From Piscirickettsiaceae bacterium (lineage in GTDB: Bacteria > Pseudomonadota > Gammaproteobacteria > Nitrosococcales > Methylophagaceae), in assembly GCA_030627065.1 (NCBI GenBank), contig DAOUSV010000014.1, positions 1-17,056 on the forward strand: a stretch of DNA of 17,056 bases, written 5' to 3'. Position 1 is the stretch's first letter, and each line of letters opens with the position of its first letter. Made by a program: the position numbers and the translations under genes. The notes beneath the pieces are model-generated. The model saw only the letters and a list, made by a program, of their open reading frames with translations. It searched no databases and was not told where the DNA came from. Of this stretch, positions 6,766-15,730 are shown one piece after another.

Positions 6766-7272
6766 TTAAAGTTCTTCTAGCAGCGTTTCTGCTTTCGACA
6801 CTCCAAACTCACCAGAACCTTCAACCCCAAGATAAGTCACAATTCCATCATCAACAATCATACCGAAACGGAAGCATCTTACCCCCATGCCACCACTAGT
6901 AAGATCACGGTCTAAGCCCAAAGATTTAGTGTACTCGGCGCTTCCATCAGCCATCATTCGTACTTTGTCAGATACATTATTCTCTTTACCCCAAGCCGCC
7001 ATTACAAAGGCATCATTAACCGAGAGACACCAAAGTTCATCCGCACCTTTGGCTCTTAATTGATCTGCAAGTGCAATATAACCTGGCAAATGTTGAGCTG
7101 AACAAAGTGGTGTATAAGCTCCGGGCACTCCGAAAATAACAATCTTTTTACCTTTGCTGTTATTTATAACATCTTGCATTTGCGGATTGGTCGGGCAACC
7201 ATTTTCAGGCAAAAATTCATTGCATTCTGTTAAATTTCCAGCGGGTAAGCGTTGTCCTACTTCAATAGTCAT
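6766..7272 (-). CDS. Peroxiredoxin, Prx5-type
   Basis: A 168-residue thiol peroxidase of the Prx5/PMP20-like class, which reduces hydrogen peroxide and organic hydroperoxides in the cytoplasm. The active-site motif P50-x3-T54-x2-C57 (PGAYTPLC) marks C57 as the peroxidatic cysteine, and R132 or R135 in GVRCFRFG would be the active-site arginine. Other cysteines at 17, 26, 82 and 133 exist, and which one (if any) resolves the disulfide cannot be told. No glutaredoxin domain is fused. The start has AGGA closely upstream. The gene is monocistronic: convergent with rpiA and divergent from the Gfo/Idh gene, with a 95-158 bp upstream gap in which I see no OxyR-like site I can defend. Confidence 0.92.
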   Translation of the reverse strand: MTIEVGQRLPAGNLTECNEFLPENGCPTNPQMQDVINNSKGKKIVIFGVPGAYTPLCSAQHLPGYIALADQLRAKGADELWCLSVNDAFVMAAWGKENNVSDKVRMMADGSAEYTKSLGLDRDLTSGGMGVRCFRFGMIVDDGIVTYLGVEGSGEFGVSKAETLLEEL

Positions 7273-7382
7273 ACGTATTCCTAGGTCTAGTTATAAAATT
7301 AAGTATGTATATAGCATAGGCTAAAAGAAGCGATATAAAAACATTAAAATAACAAGGTTTTATAGTAATGGAGTTCGTTGCC

Positions 7383-7388
7383 TATAAT
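7383..7388 (+). promoter_or_regulatory. Possible -10 element of the oxidoreductase promoter
   Basis: TATAAT matches the sigma-70 consensus and would place a transcript start near 7395, about 36 nt before the ATG at 7431. The matching -35 region (around 7360-7365, TTATAG) is weak. It matters because it would exclude the longer start at 7368. Confidence 0.3.
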
Positions 7389-7430
7389 CGTTATGATGTT
7401 ATTAACTTTATATACTTGGACTTCATCATT

Positions 7431-8444
7431 ATGACAACTAAATCAGTACTAAATTGGGGAATACTCGGTGCGGCACGCGTAAATGAACGCTTAATGCCTG
7501 CTATTGTAACCGCAAAAAATGCCAAGTTGATTGCCATTGCTAGCCGACGCGAAGGAGCGGCGGCAGAAACATTGGCTAAGTATGCCCCAGACGAATCCGA
7601 TGTATTGACGCTTAATAACCCTGATGACTTACTCAAGAACCCTGACATTGATGCTATTTATCTACCGATGGCAAATGAGGAGCATGTTGAATGGGCGCTG
7701 AAAGCGATACAACACGGCAAGCATGTATTAATTGAAAAGCCGATGGCATTAACAGTGGCTGATATTGAAGAAATTGAATCTGCAGCGATAAAGCACAATG
7801 TCACGGTGATGGAAGGCTTTATGTATATTTTCCATCCTCAACATCAAGCGGTGCAGAAAATCATTGATTCAGGTGCTATTGGAGATGTTCGCACGGTCAA
7901 AACAAGCTTTTCATTTCCGATGAAACCCGCTCGTCTTTATCGCATTAATCGTGATGTAAATCAGGGTGGCGGTGCAATGTGGGATATAGGCCCTTACGCT
8001 ATTCATACCGCGCGTAAATGGTTTAATCATGAACCTGAGTCAGTTATTGCAGTTGCTAGCTACAATGAGCATGGTGCAGATACTAGCCTAAGCGGCGTAC
8101 TTGATTATGGTCAGGGAAAGTACGCACAATTTGATATGAGCTTTGAACGTGCTCGCCGTAGTGAATATGAAATTATCGGTACTTTAGGTGGTGTTAAGTG
8201 TGAAACAGTATGGAATAACCCTGATGACAGCCCTATTGTCTCGTGGTGGACGGATGCTGGCGAAAAACACACACTTGAGTTAGAACCTGCTAATCACTTT
8301 GTGCTTGAGATAGAACACTTTAGTGATGCCATATTAAATAACACGATGCCAAGCCTTAACTTTACTGATGCAAAGGCGAACTGTAAGGCTATTACAACGG
8401 CATTAGAATCAGCAGCTACTGGCAATAAAACAGCGATTAACTAA
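7431..8444 (+). CDS. Gfo/Idh/MocA-family NAD(P)-dependent oxidoreductase
   Basis: A 337-residue sugar or polyol dehydrogenase-like enzyme. The N-terminal Rossmann domain has GILGAAR at 10-16, and the family's EKP motif lies at 102-104 (IEKPMALT) with K103 as the likely catalytic lysine. GGGAMWDIGPYAIH at 179-192 carries the conserved D185 and H192 of the C-terminal domain. The substrate is not predictable; family members act on glucose-fructose, xylose, inositol or anhydrosugars. The frame is open from an ATG at 7368, which has AAGG upstream, but that adds 21 atypical residues before the canonical start, so the ATG at 7431 is preferred. It is monocistronic, and its stop overlaps the convergent RND permease stop by 4 bp (8441-8444), leaving no room for a terminator between them. 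Confidence 0.88.
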   Translation: MTTKSVLNWGILGAARVNERLMPAIVTAKNAKLIAIASRREGAAAETLAKYAPDESDVLTLNNPDDLLKNPDIDAIYLPMANEEHVEWALKAIQHGKHVLIEKPMALTVADIEEIESAAIKHNVTVMEGFMYIFHPQHQAVQKIIDSGAIGDVRTVKTSFSFPMKPARLYRINRDVNQGGGAMWDIGPYAIHTARKWFNHEPESVIAVASYNEHGADTSLSGVLDYGQGKYAQFDMSFERARRSEYEIIGTLGGVKCETVWNNPDDSPIVSWWTDAGEKHTLELEPANHFVLEIEHFSDAILNNTMPSLNFTDAKANCKAITTALESAATGNKTAIN

Positions 8445-11400
8445 GTTTTTACTACCTTAGCGACAATACTTTCATGCACTGATAATAACGCAGGAATAAC
8501 CAGTAAGACCAATACTGTTGAGAACATTAGTCCAAACGAGATAGATACTGCCATTGGGATCAAAAATTGTGCTTGCATCGATGTTTCAAACAATAACGGT
8601 GTTAAGCCTGCAATCGTGGTTAATGACGTCAGTAATACGGCTCGTAAACGTTGCGTTGCTGCATTAATAATCGCCTGTGTGGTTTCAATACCTTTTTCTC
8701 GCTGATGTTTAAAAAAAGTGACTAGAATGATCGAGTCATTGACCACAATACCCGACAAGCCAAAGATACCAAATAAAGACAAAATCGTTAAATCAATCCC
8801 CATTAACCAATGGCCAACAATAGCACCAATCAAACCAAATGGAATAGCCGCCATAACAACAAGTGGCCAGCCATAGGATGAAAAGACCCACGTTAATATG
8901 AGGTATATCAAAACAAAGGCAATACCAACACCTTGCTTCATATCGCTCATTGTTTCAGATTGTTCTTCGGCACGTCCTTCAAAGTCTGCGACAATACCAT
9001 AACGTAATGTTAAGTCATCTAAAAATGGTTGCAATTCAGCCAATATTTGATTGCTATTATTTACGTTTGAATCAACAGTTGCCGTAATATGGATCGCTAA
9101 TTGTGTGTCTGTATGACGTAACACATCAAAGCCACGTCGGGCTTCAAACTCAACCACACTGGTCAGTGGCGCACTACCACCTTGTGGCAGTCTAACCATA
9201 AAGCTTTCTAATGTTGACAGAGTATTACGCTCACTATCTGGCAACATTACCCGTACCTCGACTTCATCATCACCATCTTGGAAAATTTGCACTAACTGTC
9301 CATCAAATGCAGCTCGTAATTGGCGACCAACCTCATTCACCGTTAATCCTAAGACCTCACCCTGCCCTTTAATCCTATAAATTAACTGCTCTTGACCATA
9401 TGGCATATCATCTTCAACTGCATTGACTCCAGGGAACCGTTGCAAGCTTGCTGCAACTTCTTGTGCGGCTTGTTTTAGTGCTTCCGCACTTGCATTACTC
9501 AGACGAATATCGAGATCACTACCCGGTGGGCCAGTACGTCGTTCAGATAGGGTAAAGGTTTCAATGCCTGCTGGTAGTTGAATCTGCTGTCGCCATTGTG
9601 CAATAAACTCTTTATTGCGAACATCACGTAAATCAGGTGAAATAAGTTCCACTTGAATAGAACCAAAACGTTCATTCTTTTGAGCACTTCCATTTCGACT
9701 AGCAGAACTCGCACTACCTAAACGGGTCACACTGACTTCAATTAAATCCCCTCCTAAACTTTCCTCTGCTTTCTCTAAAGTATCATTAAGATGAGCTAGA
9801 AGCTCTTCAACTTTATCGGAGGGTGTGCCAGCTGTAAATCGTGCATTAGCATAGATTGTTGTGCCTTCTGGTGATGGAAAGAAGGTAAACAATAATCGTC
9901 CACCTACTAACAAGCCAATACAAATAATGAATAAACCAATAACAGAAGTAATCGTTACCCAACGGTATTCAACAGCGGCTGTTACCAAGGGTTTAAAGTA
10001 ATCATCTCGCAAGCAATTAAACTTGGTATCCAACCATTTTCTAATAGGAGGAGGCTTAGCATGTTGTATTTTATGGAAAGCATGGCGTAAATGCCCAGGC
10101 AAAATCAAAAAACTTTCAAATAGCGATGCAATAATAACGCAGATAACAACAAAAGGTATATCAAACAATATATTGCCTATCGTTCCTCCAATTAACATTA
10201 ATGGAAGAAATGAAGAGATAGTGGTTAATGATGACGCGATAACAGGTGCTAGCATTCGCCGCGCCCCACCCTCCGCAGCTTCTAAAGAGTGTTCACCTGA
10301 TTGATAATGAGACAAGCCATCTTCGCCCACCACAATTGCATCATCAACAATGATCCCCAGAGCCATAATCAAGCCAAATAGGCTGATCATATTAATACTG
10401 CCACCCAAAAGATACATGACGAACAATGTCGCCATAAATGAGATAGGAATGCCAACAGCAACCCAAAATGCAACGCGACCTTGTAAAAATAGGAATAAAA
10501 TAGCAATAACGAATATCAAACCGGTTAGGCCATTCTTAACCAATAAATTCATTCGCTCTTTGATTAATTGCCAGCTTTCATCATAGATAATTAACTCAAC
10601 GCCTTTTGGTAGTTGATGTTGATTATCATCCATCCATTGTCGTAATATTTGAGCAGCTTCTAATGAATCTGAGCTCTCCGTACGTTGCAACTCTATCTCA
10701 ACAGCAGGTTTATCCTGATAAAACACGCTGACTTGCTTACGCATTGGCCGACGTTCTATCTTGGCAATATCATCGAGTAAAACAAGACGGCCATCATAGC
10801 CCGTTTTTAAAGGTAACTGAGAAAATGTATAGGCATCACGACGTTGTTCAAGACTACGCAACTGCCGTGCAGTTTCGGCATTGCCAATTTCTCCGGCAGG
10901 TAGATCGCGGCTTAATGCAGCAATGCGTTGACTAACATCATTTAAACTTAAACCCAGTGACTCTAGCTTTTGTACTGATAATTGAATAGCCATCTCTTCT
11001 TTTGGCAATCCATTAATTTTAATTCGAGAAATGCCTCGATCTAATAAATCATGTTCGATTTGATGCACTAAATAGCGTAATTCACTTAAGTCCCCTTCGG
11101 TTGTCACCATCATTCTAGCCACGGTTTCATAGCGCGTAATCAAGGTCACTTCAGGTATTTCAGCATCACTAGGGAGGTTACGTAATTGTGCCACCCGATC
11201 TTTAACTTGATCTAAAGCAGGCCCCATATCCGTACCTTCTTCAAACTCTAAAGTAACTACAGACATGCCATAAGAAGATGTTGATGTCATTTTTTCGATA
11301 TAATCAACGACACGCAATTCCTGCTCTAAACGGCTGGTAATTGAGTCTTCAACATCTTCAGCACTTGCACTTCGCCATTCAACACGAATCGTAATTAAAT

Positions 11401-11545
11401 CTAAAGCAAAAGTAGGAAAAAACTGTGTATTCAGACGTGCTAAGGATAATAATCCAGCAATAACCAAGATAAACATCAATAAATTAGCTGCAACCTTATG
11501 CTGGGCAAATAAGGCGATAAAGTCACGACGTGATGTTATTGTCAT
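8441..11545 (-). CDS. RND-family efflux pump permease
   Basis: A 1034-residue inner-membrane proton-driven transporter with the usual RND plan: an N-terminal membrane helix (about 18-36), a large periplasmic loop, helices 2-6 starting near 338, then a repeat of this pattern. The proton-relay pair D401-D402 is present in helix 4 (GIIVDDAIVVGED), equivalent to AcrB D407/D408, as is the ISLFGL segment before it. In the second half, where AcrB has a lysine (K940) in GLSAKNAIL, this protein has SGIVVNDSIILV, so it belongs to a VNDS-type RND branch rather than the AcrB branch proper. Substrate is unknown. Its start overlaps the adaptor stop (ATGA, 4 bp), making the pair one operon. It needs an outer-membrane channel; none is adjacent, but a TolC-like gene lies at 4650-5888. 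Confidence 0.95.
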   Translation of the reverse strand: MTITSRRDFIALFAQHKVAANLLMFILVIAGLLSLARLNTQFFPTFALDLITIRVEWRSASAEDVEDSITSRLEQELRVVDYIEKMTSTSSYGMSVVTLEFEEGTDMGPALDQVKDRVAQLRNLPSDAEIPEVTLITRYETVARMMVTTEGDLSELRYLVHQIEHDLLDRGISRIKINGLPKEEMAIQLSVQKLESLGLSLNDVSQRIAALSRDLPAGEIGNAETARQLRSLEQRRDAYTFSQLPLKTGYDGRLVLLDDIAKIERRPMRKQVSVFYQDKPAVEIELQRTESSDSLEAAQILRQWMDDNQHQLPKGVELIIYDESWQLIKERMNLLVKNGLTGLIFVIAILFLFLQGRVAFWVAVGIPISFMATLFVMYLLGGSINMISLFGLIMALGIIVDDAIVVGEDGLSHYQSGEHSLEAAEGGARRMLAPVIASSLTTISSFLPLMLIGGTIGNILFDIPFVVICVIIASLFESFLILPGHLRHAFHKIQHAKPPPIRKWLDTKFNCLRDDYFKPLVTAAVEYRWVTITSVIGLFIICIGLLVGGRLLFTFFPSPEGTTIYANARFTAGTPSDKVEELLAHLNDTLEKAEESLGGDLIEVSVTRLGSASSASRNGSAQKNERFGSIQVELISPDLRDVRNKEFIAQWRQQIQLPAGIETFTLSERRTGPPGSDLDIRLSNASAEALKQAAQEVAASLQRFPGVNAVEDDMPYGQEQLIYRIKGQGEVLGLTVNEVGRQLRAAFDGQLVQIFQDGDDEVEVRVMLPDSERNTLSTLESFMVRLPQGGSAPLTSVVEFEARRGFDVLRHTDTQLAIHITATVDSNVNNSNQILAELQPFLDDLTLRYGIVADFEGRAEEQSETMSDMKQGVGIAFVLIYLILTWVFSSYGWPLVVMAAIPFGLIGAIVGHWLMGIDLTILSLFGIFGLSGIVVNDSIILVTFFKHQREKGIETTQAIINAATQRLRAVLLTSLTTIAGLTPLLFETSMQAQFLIPMAVSISFGLMFSTVLVLLVIPALLSVHESIVAKVVKT

Positions 11546-12774
11546 TGAGATACAGCCTCAACACGTAAGCCTGTCATCGCATTTGGTAATTGCGTGCTGA
11601 TTATCTGATCACCTTGTTGTAATTGCTCACTACGAACCAACAAAACAACATTATTACCCGTAATCATTTCACCAACGCGTTCAACAGAAACAGCTTCAAG
11701 ATAACCCTCATTAATTCGGTACACTTTGCTGAGTCCGTATAATGCCGAAAAAGGAATAGTAATCAATGACTCTTGCTTTGGTAAAGAAAGTGATAATTTA
11801 ACGAAAACACCTAATACCAATGATTGATGACTATTCATTAAACGAAACAAGCCATCAACACCGCCACTGTCAGCCCGAGCCTCACCTGATAAACGAACAA
11901 GTTCAAAACCGACTTCCTCTTCATCTAATATTGCTTTTGCTGTTAGTTGTTGCCCTTGCTCTAATTGTGTTCGGGCTTGCTGAATAATTCGGTTTGGTAA
12001 TTGAGCTCGCACTTCAAGAGCAGAGAAATCATAAATCGAAAATAACGTTTCACCGACTTTAACCCGTTCACCAACTGCCACATTAAGCTGTGCAATTCGT
12101 CCACTAAATGGGGCTTTGATAATAGTACGTTCTAAATCTAATTCTGCTTGATGTAATAAAGCTTCAATTCGGCTTTGTTTTGCTTTTAGGCTTGCTAAAC
12201 GAGATGAATGTTCACTGATTTCATGTTCTAACTTTTTCAAACTCACTAACTGACGTTGATTGGCAGTTAATGCCTCATCAAGAAAGACCTGTGATGTTAG
12301 GCGTTTTTGTTCTAACTTTTTAGCCCGCACTACGGCACTCTCGGCTAACACCAGCAATGTCCGTTCATTTTCTAACAAGGTGTTATCTCGTTGAAAACGA
12401 TTTAACTCACTAGTAATACTTGCTTTAATTTCAGCTAAATCTGCTTGACGCTGAGCAATCAAAAACTGCACATCACGATTATCTAATGTTAATAAAACCT
12501 GATCACTTTCAACATCATCACCTTCAAGCACGTTAACCGTCACAACATCTGCCACTAATGCTGCATTTAAAGACGCTAAACGAGGTGTTTCCACCCGGCC
12601 ATAAACCGTAATTTCAGGTGAAACATTTTGGAAATCAACAGCAACCGTATCAACGCGCCATACTTTCTCTGCAGTTTGCAGTCTTATTTTCTCAGGCTTT
12701 GATGACTTCAAACCCACAAAAATCACAACTGAAATCAACATTATGACAACAGCTAATAAAAGTCGTTTTTGCAA
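11542..12774 (-). CDS. RND efflux periplasmic adaptor (membrane-fusion protein)
   Basis: A 410-residue HlyD/AcrA-type adaptor linking the RND permease to an outer-membrane channel. An N-terminal hydrophobic anchor (about 5-21) without a lipobox cysteine suggests a membrane-anchored rather than lipoprotein form. It then shows a lipoyl half-motif (VLEGDDVESDQVLLTLD), a long Glu/Leu/Arg-rich coiled-coil hairpin, the second lipoyl half (IIKAPFSGRIAQLNVAVGERVKVGETLF) and beta-barrel/membrane-proximal domains. The start chosen is the TTG at 12772-12774, because GAGGAG lies exactly 7 nt upstream. A longer TTG start at 12789 would overlap that ribosome site. It lies 53 bp downstream of rapA on the same strand and overlaps the permease gene by 4 bp. 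No local regulator gene is seen. Confidence 0.92.
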   Translation of the reverse strand: MQKRLLLAVVIMLISVVIFVGLKSSKPEKIRLQTAEKVWRVDTVAVDFQNVSPEITVYGRVETPRLASLNAALVADVVTVNVLEGDDVESDQVLLTLDNRDVQFLIAQRQADLAEIKASITSELNRFQRDNTLLENERTLLVLAESAVVRAKKLEQKRLTSQVFLDEALTANQRQLVSLKKLEHEISEHSSRLASLKAKQSRIEALLHQAELDLERTIIKAPFSGRIAQLNVAVGERVKVGETLFSIYDFSALEVRAQLPNRIIQQARTQLEQGQQLTAKAILDEEEVGFELVRLSGEARADSGGVDGLFRLMNSHQSLVLGVFVKLSLSLPKQESLITIPFSALYGLSKVYRINEGYLEAVSVERVGEMITGNNVVLLVRSEQLQQGDQIISTQLPNAMTGLRVEAVSQ

Positions 12775-12827
12775 TTTTGTGCTCCTCAAATGAATCTACT
12801 AGATCAAGATAAGACATTAACACAGAC

Positions 12828-15680
12828 TTAAGGTTCCGTGACTATAACCACTCGTAACGCATTTAAACTAAGCTGTGCTGATTGTAAATACTGCGTTAGC
12901 ACTTGTTGTGATTCTTCAAGATATTCAATCTCTTCTGCTCGGATATTTGAGTTCACTTTAGCAAGTTCCACAAGCCGTGTTTGTTCACTTTGTAGTGATG
13001 TTGTCATACTTGCAGTAGCTTGTTCAATCAGTTCGTCTTGATGTGTTGCCGCTAGTTTTTGTGCTTGTGTGACTAACTCAGTGATTTTTGGTCGTGCTTG
13101 GCGAATAAGTTCTTGTGCTGTTGGTTTGGGAATTCGCCCGGCCATGCTGTTAAAATGAGCTTCATCAAAGACCTCACTAAAATCACGTCCACTTTCATCG
13201 GTGATAATACGCAGATAGGAATGATTGATGTAACGTCCTACTTGCAGTGATTTTGGTGCTGGACAGTTCATGGTGAAGATAGCTTCTAATAATAAGGTGC
13301 CAGCTGCGAGTTCATTAGTTTCTAATGTACAAAATGCACTGTTACCAAAGTCACTGTTTATCACCATATCTATACTGCCAGTGACCATAGGGTGCTCCCA
13401 AGTCAAGAAACTCATATCTTCTCGTACTAAGGCGCGGTGGCGTTTGAATGTGGCGGTTAAGCCATCTTCCGGTAAGGCTGGGAAGTGATGTTCCAGCATA
13501 TGATTACCGGGTTCAATGATAATGCTATCAGCACTATGAACTTGCTGTTCTACACCATACTCATTGAATATTTTGTCCATAAACTGACTAAGTTCAGTCG
13601 TTTGGCTTGAATATTCAAGTTCTTCTACCAGATCCATAGCAACAGGTAGATTGCAGGAGTTTAGTTCTAATAAGCGATCACGACCATTTTGCAGCTGCGC
13701 AATGGTATCACTTGTTATCTGCTGTGTTTCTTTGATTAATTTCTCAGATTTCTTAGTATCACCCGCATTCATCAAGCAATATTCAAGTTGTTTTTTAACT
13801 GCTTGAAATATCGTGCCGCCTGCTGGGAAAACACGTTCAAAAGCATTCAAACCTTGTTGATACCAATTTAAAAGCACTTCTTGGGCTGTATTTTCATAAT
13901 ATGGCACATGAAGTTCAATATTATGTTGTTGGCCTATGCGATCTAAGCGACCGATCCGCTGTTCTAATAAGTCTGGGTTCAGTGGTAGATCAAATAAGAC
14001 TAGATGATGTGAAAACTGGAAGTTACGCCCTTCACTACCGATTTCAGAACAAATTAGAACTTGAGCGCCCTCTTCATCATCAGCAAAATAGGCTGCAGCA
14101 CGATCGCGGTTAATTAACGATAAGCCTTCATGGAACACCGAACTACGCATACCTTTATTTATGCGTAAGTAATGCTCTAATGTTTTGGCCGTTTCCGCTT
14201 GAGCACAAATAACTAAGACTTTGTCTGACTTATGTTCAGCAAGCCAATCACTTAGCCAGTTTACTCTAGGATCTTGCTCTAACCAATCATCACCTAATAA
14301 GGTTTCGGCTTGTAATAAGCTGATAAGTTCTTGATCTTCTGTATTGTCGAGATAATCTGATGGTCCAGTTAAAGGATATGAGTTCAAATGACGTTGAGGG
14401 AAGCCTGTCACCACATCTCGGGTATTTCTAAATAAAATTCGTCCTGTACCATGTCGATCTAATAAGGCATTAATCGCTTGCTGACGATGTTGTTCAAAGT
14501 CATCACTTTGTTGCAGTTCTTGATAGGTATCGGCACCTAAATAATGCTCAATCGCTATTTTTAAATCACTTAATGCATTTTGAGCGTCATCTGCTAAGAG
14601 CTTGCTGACTAAGTCGCTGACAGGTTGATATTCTGCTTCTTGTTGACGAAAAGCGGCTAAGTCAAAATAACGGTCGGGATCAAGCAATCGCAGGCGTGCA
14701 AAATGACTTTCAACACCTAATTGCTCAGGCGTTGCTGTCAGTAATAATAAGCCTGAGATGTCATTCGCTAAGCCTTCAATACATTGATATTCAGGACTTG
14801 CTAGTTTTTCACTCCATTGTAGATGATGCGCTTCATCAACTACCATTAAATCCCATGAGGCGGCACGTGCATCTTGATAAATGGCAGGGTTATCCGTCAA
14901 TGTTGATAAGTTACACAAAACAAGCTGTGCACTTTCAAATGGATTGCCTTGTTCTGCTTCCAATAAAGCATCATGACGTTCTGCATCCATAATGGTAAAT
15001 TGCAGGTTGAAACGACGTAACATTTCAACTAACCATTGATGGATCAAACTATCAGGCACGATAATTAATATGCGATTCGCCTGATTGGTGATTAATAGTT
15101 GATGCAAAATCAAACCGGCTTCAATGGTTTTTCCTAGCCCCACTTCATCGGCCAATAAAACACGTGGTGCATGACGTTGAGCAACTTGGTGAGCAATATA
15201 AATTTGATGTGGCAGTAATTGAACCCGAGCGCCCATTAATCCATATACTGGAGATTGTTGTAAGCGATGTTGCTGGGATAAGGCTTCAATACGCAATTCA
15301 AATTGGCGGTTTTTATCTACCTGACCTGCAAATAGGCGATCTTGTGGCTGACTAAATTGGACAAAGCTATTGAGATCCATTTCATGAATACTAACTTCAT
15401 TGCCTTCATCATCACTGCCTTGATAAACAAAACAATCATTAAATTCATGACGTGCGGTGATGATAAAACTCACATCCTCATTGGTTTTAACGCGATCACC
15501 AACGGGATAATGCACGCGACTTAATGGTGCAATATTAGCCGCATAAGTACGCTGTTCTCCTGCCGCAGGGAAGCTTACTTCAATTCTTCGCCCTACATTT
15601 TCTTTGATAATTCCAAGCCCTAATTCAGCTTCACTATTACTTATCCAACGCTGTCCAACTACAAACTCTGCTATTGCCAA
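12828..15680 (-). CDS. rapA: RNA polymerase-associated SWI2/SNF2 ATPase RapA
   Basis: A 950-residue homologue of RapA (HepA; E. coli 968), which binds core RNA polymerase and recycles stalled or post-termination complexes using ATP. The N-terminal Tudor-like region starts VGQRWISNSEAELGLG as in other RapA proteins. The Snf2 ATPase follows with Walker A DEVGLGKT at 178-185, VVDEAHH with DEAH at 282-285, LLLTATP, then the second helicase lobe with SEIGSEGRNFQF and the arginine-finger motif EQRIGRLDRIGQ. The Gln/Glu-rich C-terminal part fits the spacer and RapA-specific domains. The start is a TTG at 15678-15680 with AAAGG 9 nt upstream; I see no ATG or GTG nearby in frame. It lies 50 bp downstream of dbpA on the same strand. 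Confidence 0.96.
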   Translation of the reverse strand: MAIAEFVVGQRWISNSEAELGLGIIKENVGRRIEVSFPAAGEQRTYAANIAPLSRVHYPVGDRVKTNEDVSFIITARHEFNDCFVYQGSDDEGNEVSIHEMDLNSFVQFSQPQDRLFAGQVDKNRQFELRIEALSQQHRLQQSPVYGLMGARVQLLPHQIYIAHQVAQRHAPRVLLADEVGLGKTIEAGLILHQLLITNQANRILIIVPDSLIHQWLVEMLRRFNLQFTIMDAERHDALLEAEQGNPFESAQLVLCNLSTLTDNPAIYQDARAASWDLMVVDEAHHLQWSEKLASPEYQCIEGLANDISGLLLLTATPEQLGVESHFARLRLLDPDRYFDLAAFRQQEAEYQPVSDLVSKLLADDAQNALSDLKIAIEHYLGADTYQELQQSDDFEQHRQQAINALLDRHGTGRILFRNTRDVVTGFPQRHLNSYPLTGPSDYLDNTEDQELISLLQAETLLGDDWLEQDPRVNWLSDWLAEHKSDKVLVICAQAETAKTLEHYLRINKGMRSSVFHEGLSLINRDRAAAYFADDEEGAQVLICSEIGSEGRNFQFSHHLVLFDLPLNPDLLEQRIGRLDRIGQQHNIELHVPYYENTAQEVLLNWYQQGLNAFERVFPAGGTIFQAVKKQLEYCLMNAGDTKKSEKLIKETQQITSDTIAQLQNGRDRLLELNSCNLPVAMDLVEELEYSSQTTELSQFMDKIFNEYGVEQQVHSADSIIIEPGNHMLEHHFPALPEDGLTATFKRHRALVREDMSFLTWEHPMVTGSIDMVINSDFGNSAFCTLETNELAAGTLLLEAIFTMNCPAPKSLQVGRYINHSYLRIITDESGRDFSEVFDEAHFNSMAGRIPKPTAQELIRQARPKITELVTQAQKLAATHQDELIEQATASMTTSLQSEQTRLVELAKVNSNIRAEEIEYLEESQQVLTQYLQSAQLSLNALRVVIVTEP

Positions 15681-15730
15681 TTGTTTTAACCTTTATAAAA
15701 TTTATCTTTAATCTACGACAATCATACTGT

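Noticed and set aside
10023..10935. Plus-strand open frames opposite the RND permease
   Set aside because: They are antisense to a clearly coding RND gene, have no ribosome sites or recognisable domains, and reflect the permease's codon use.
12838..15524. Several plus-strand open frames opposite rapA
   Set aside because: Short, antisense to a full-length conserved RapA, with no family motif in any of them.
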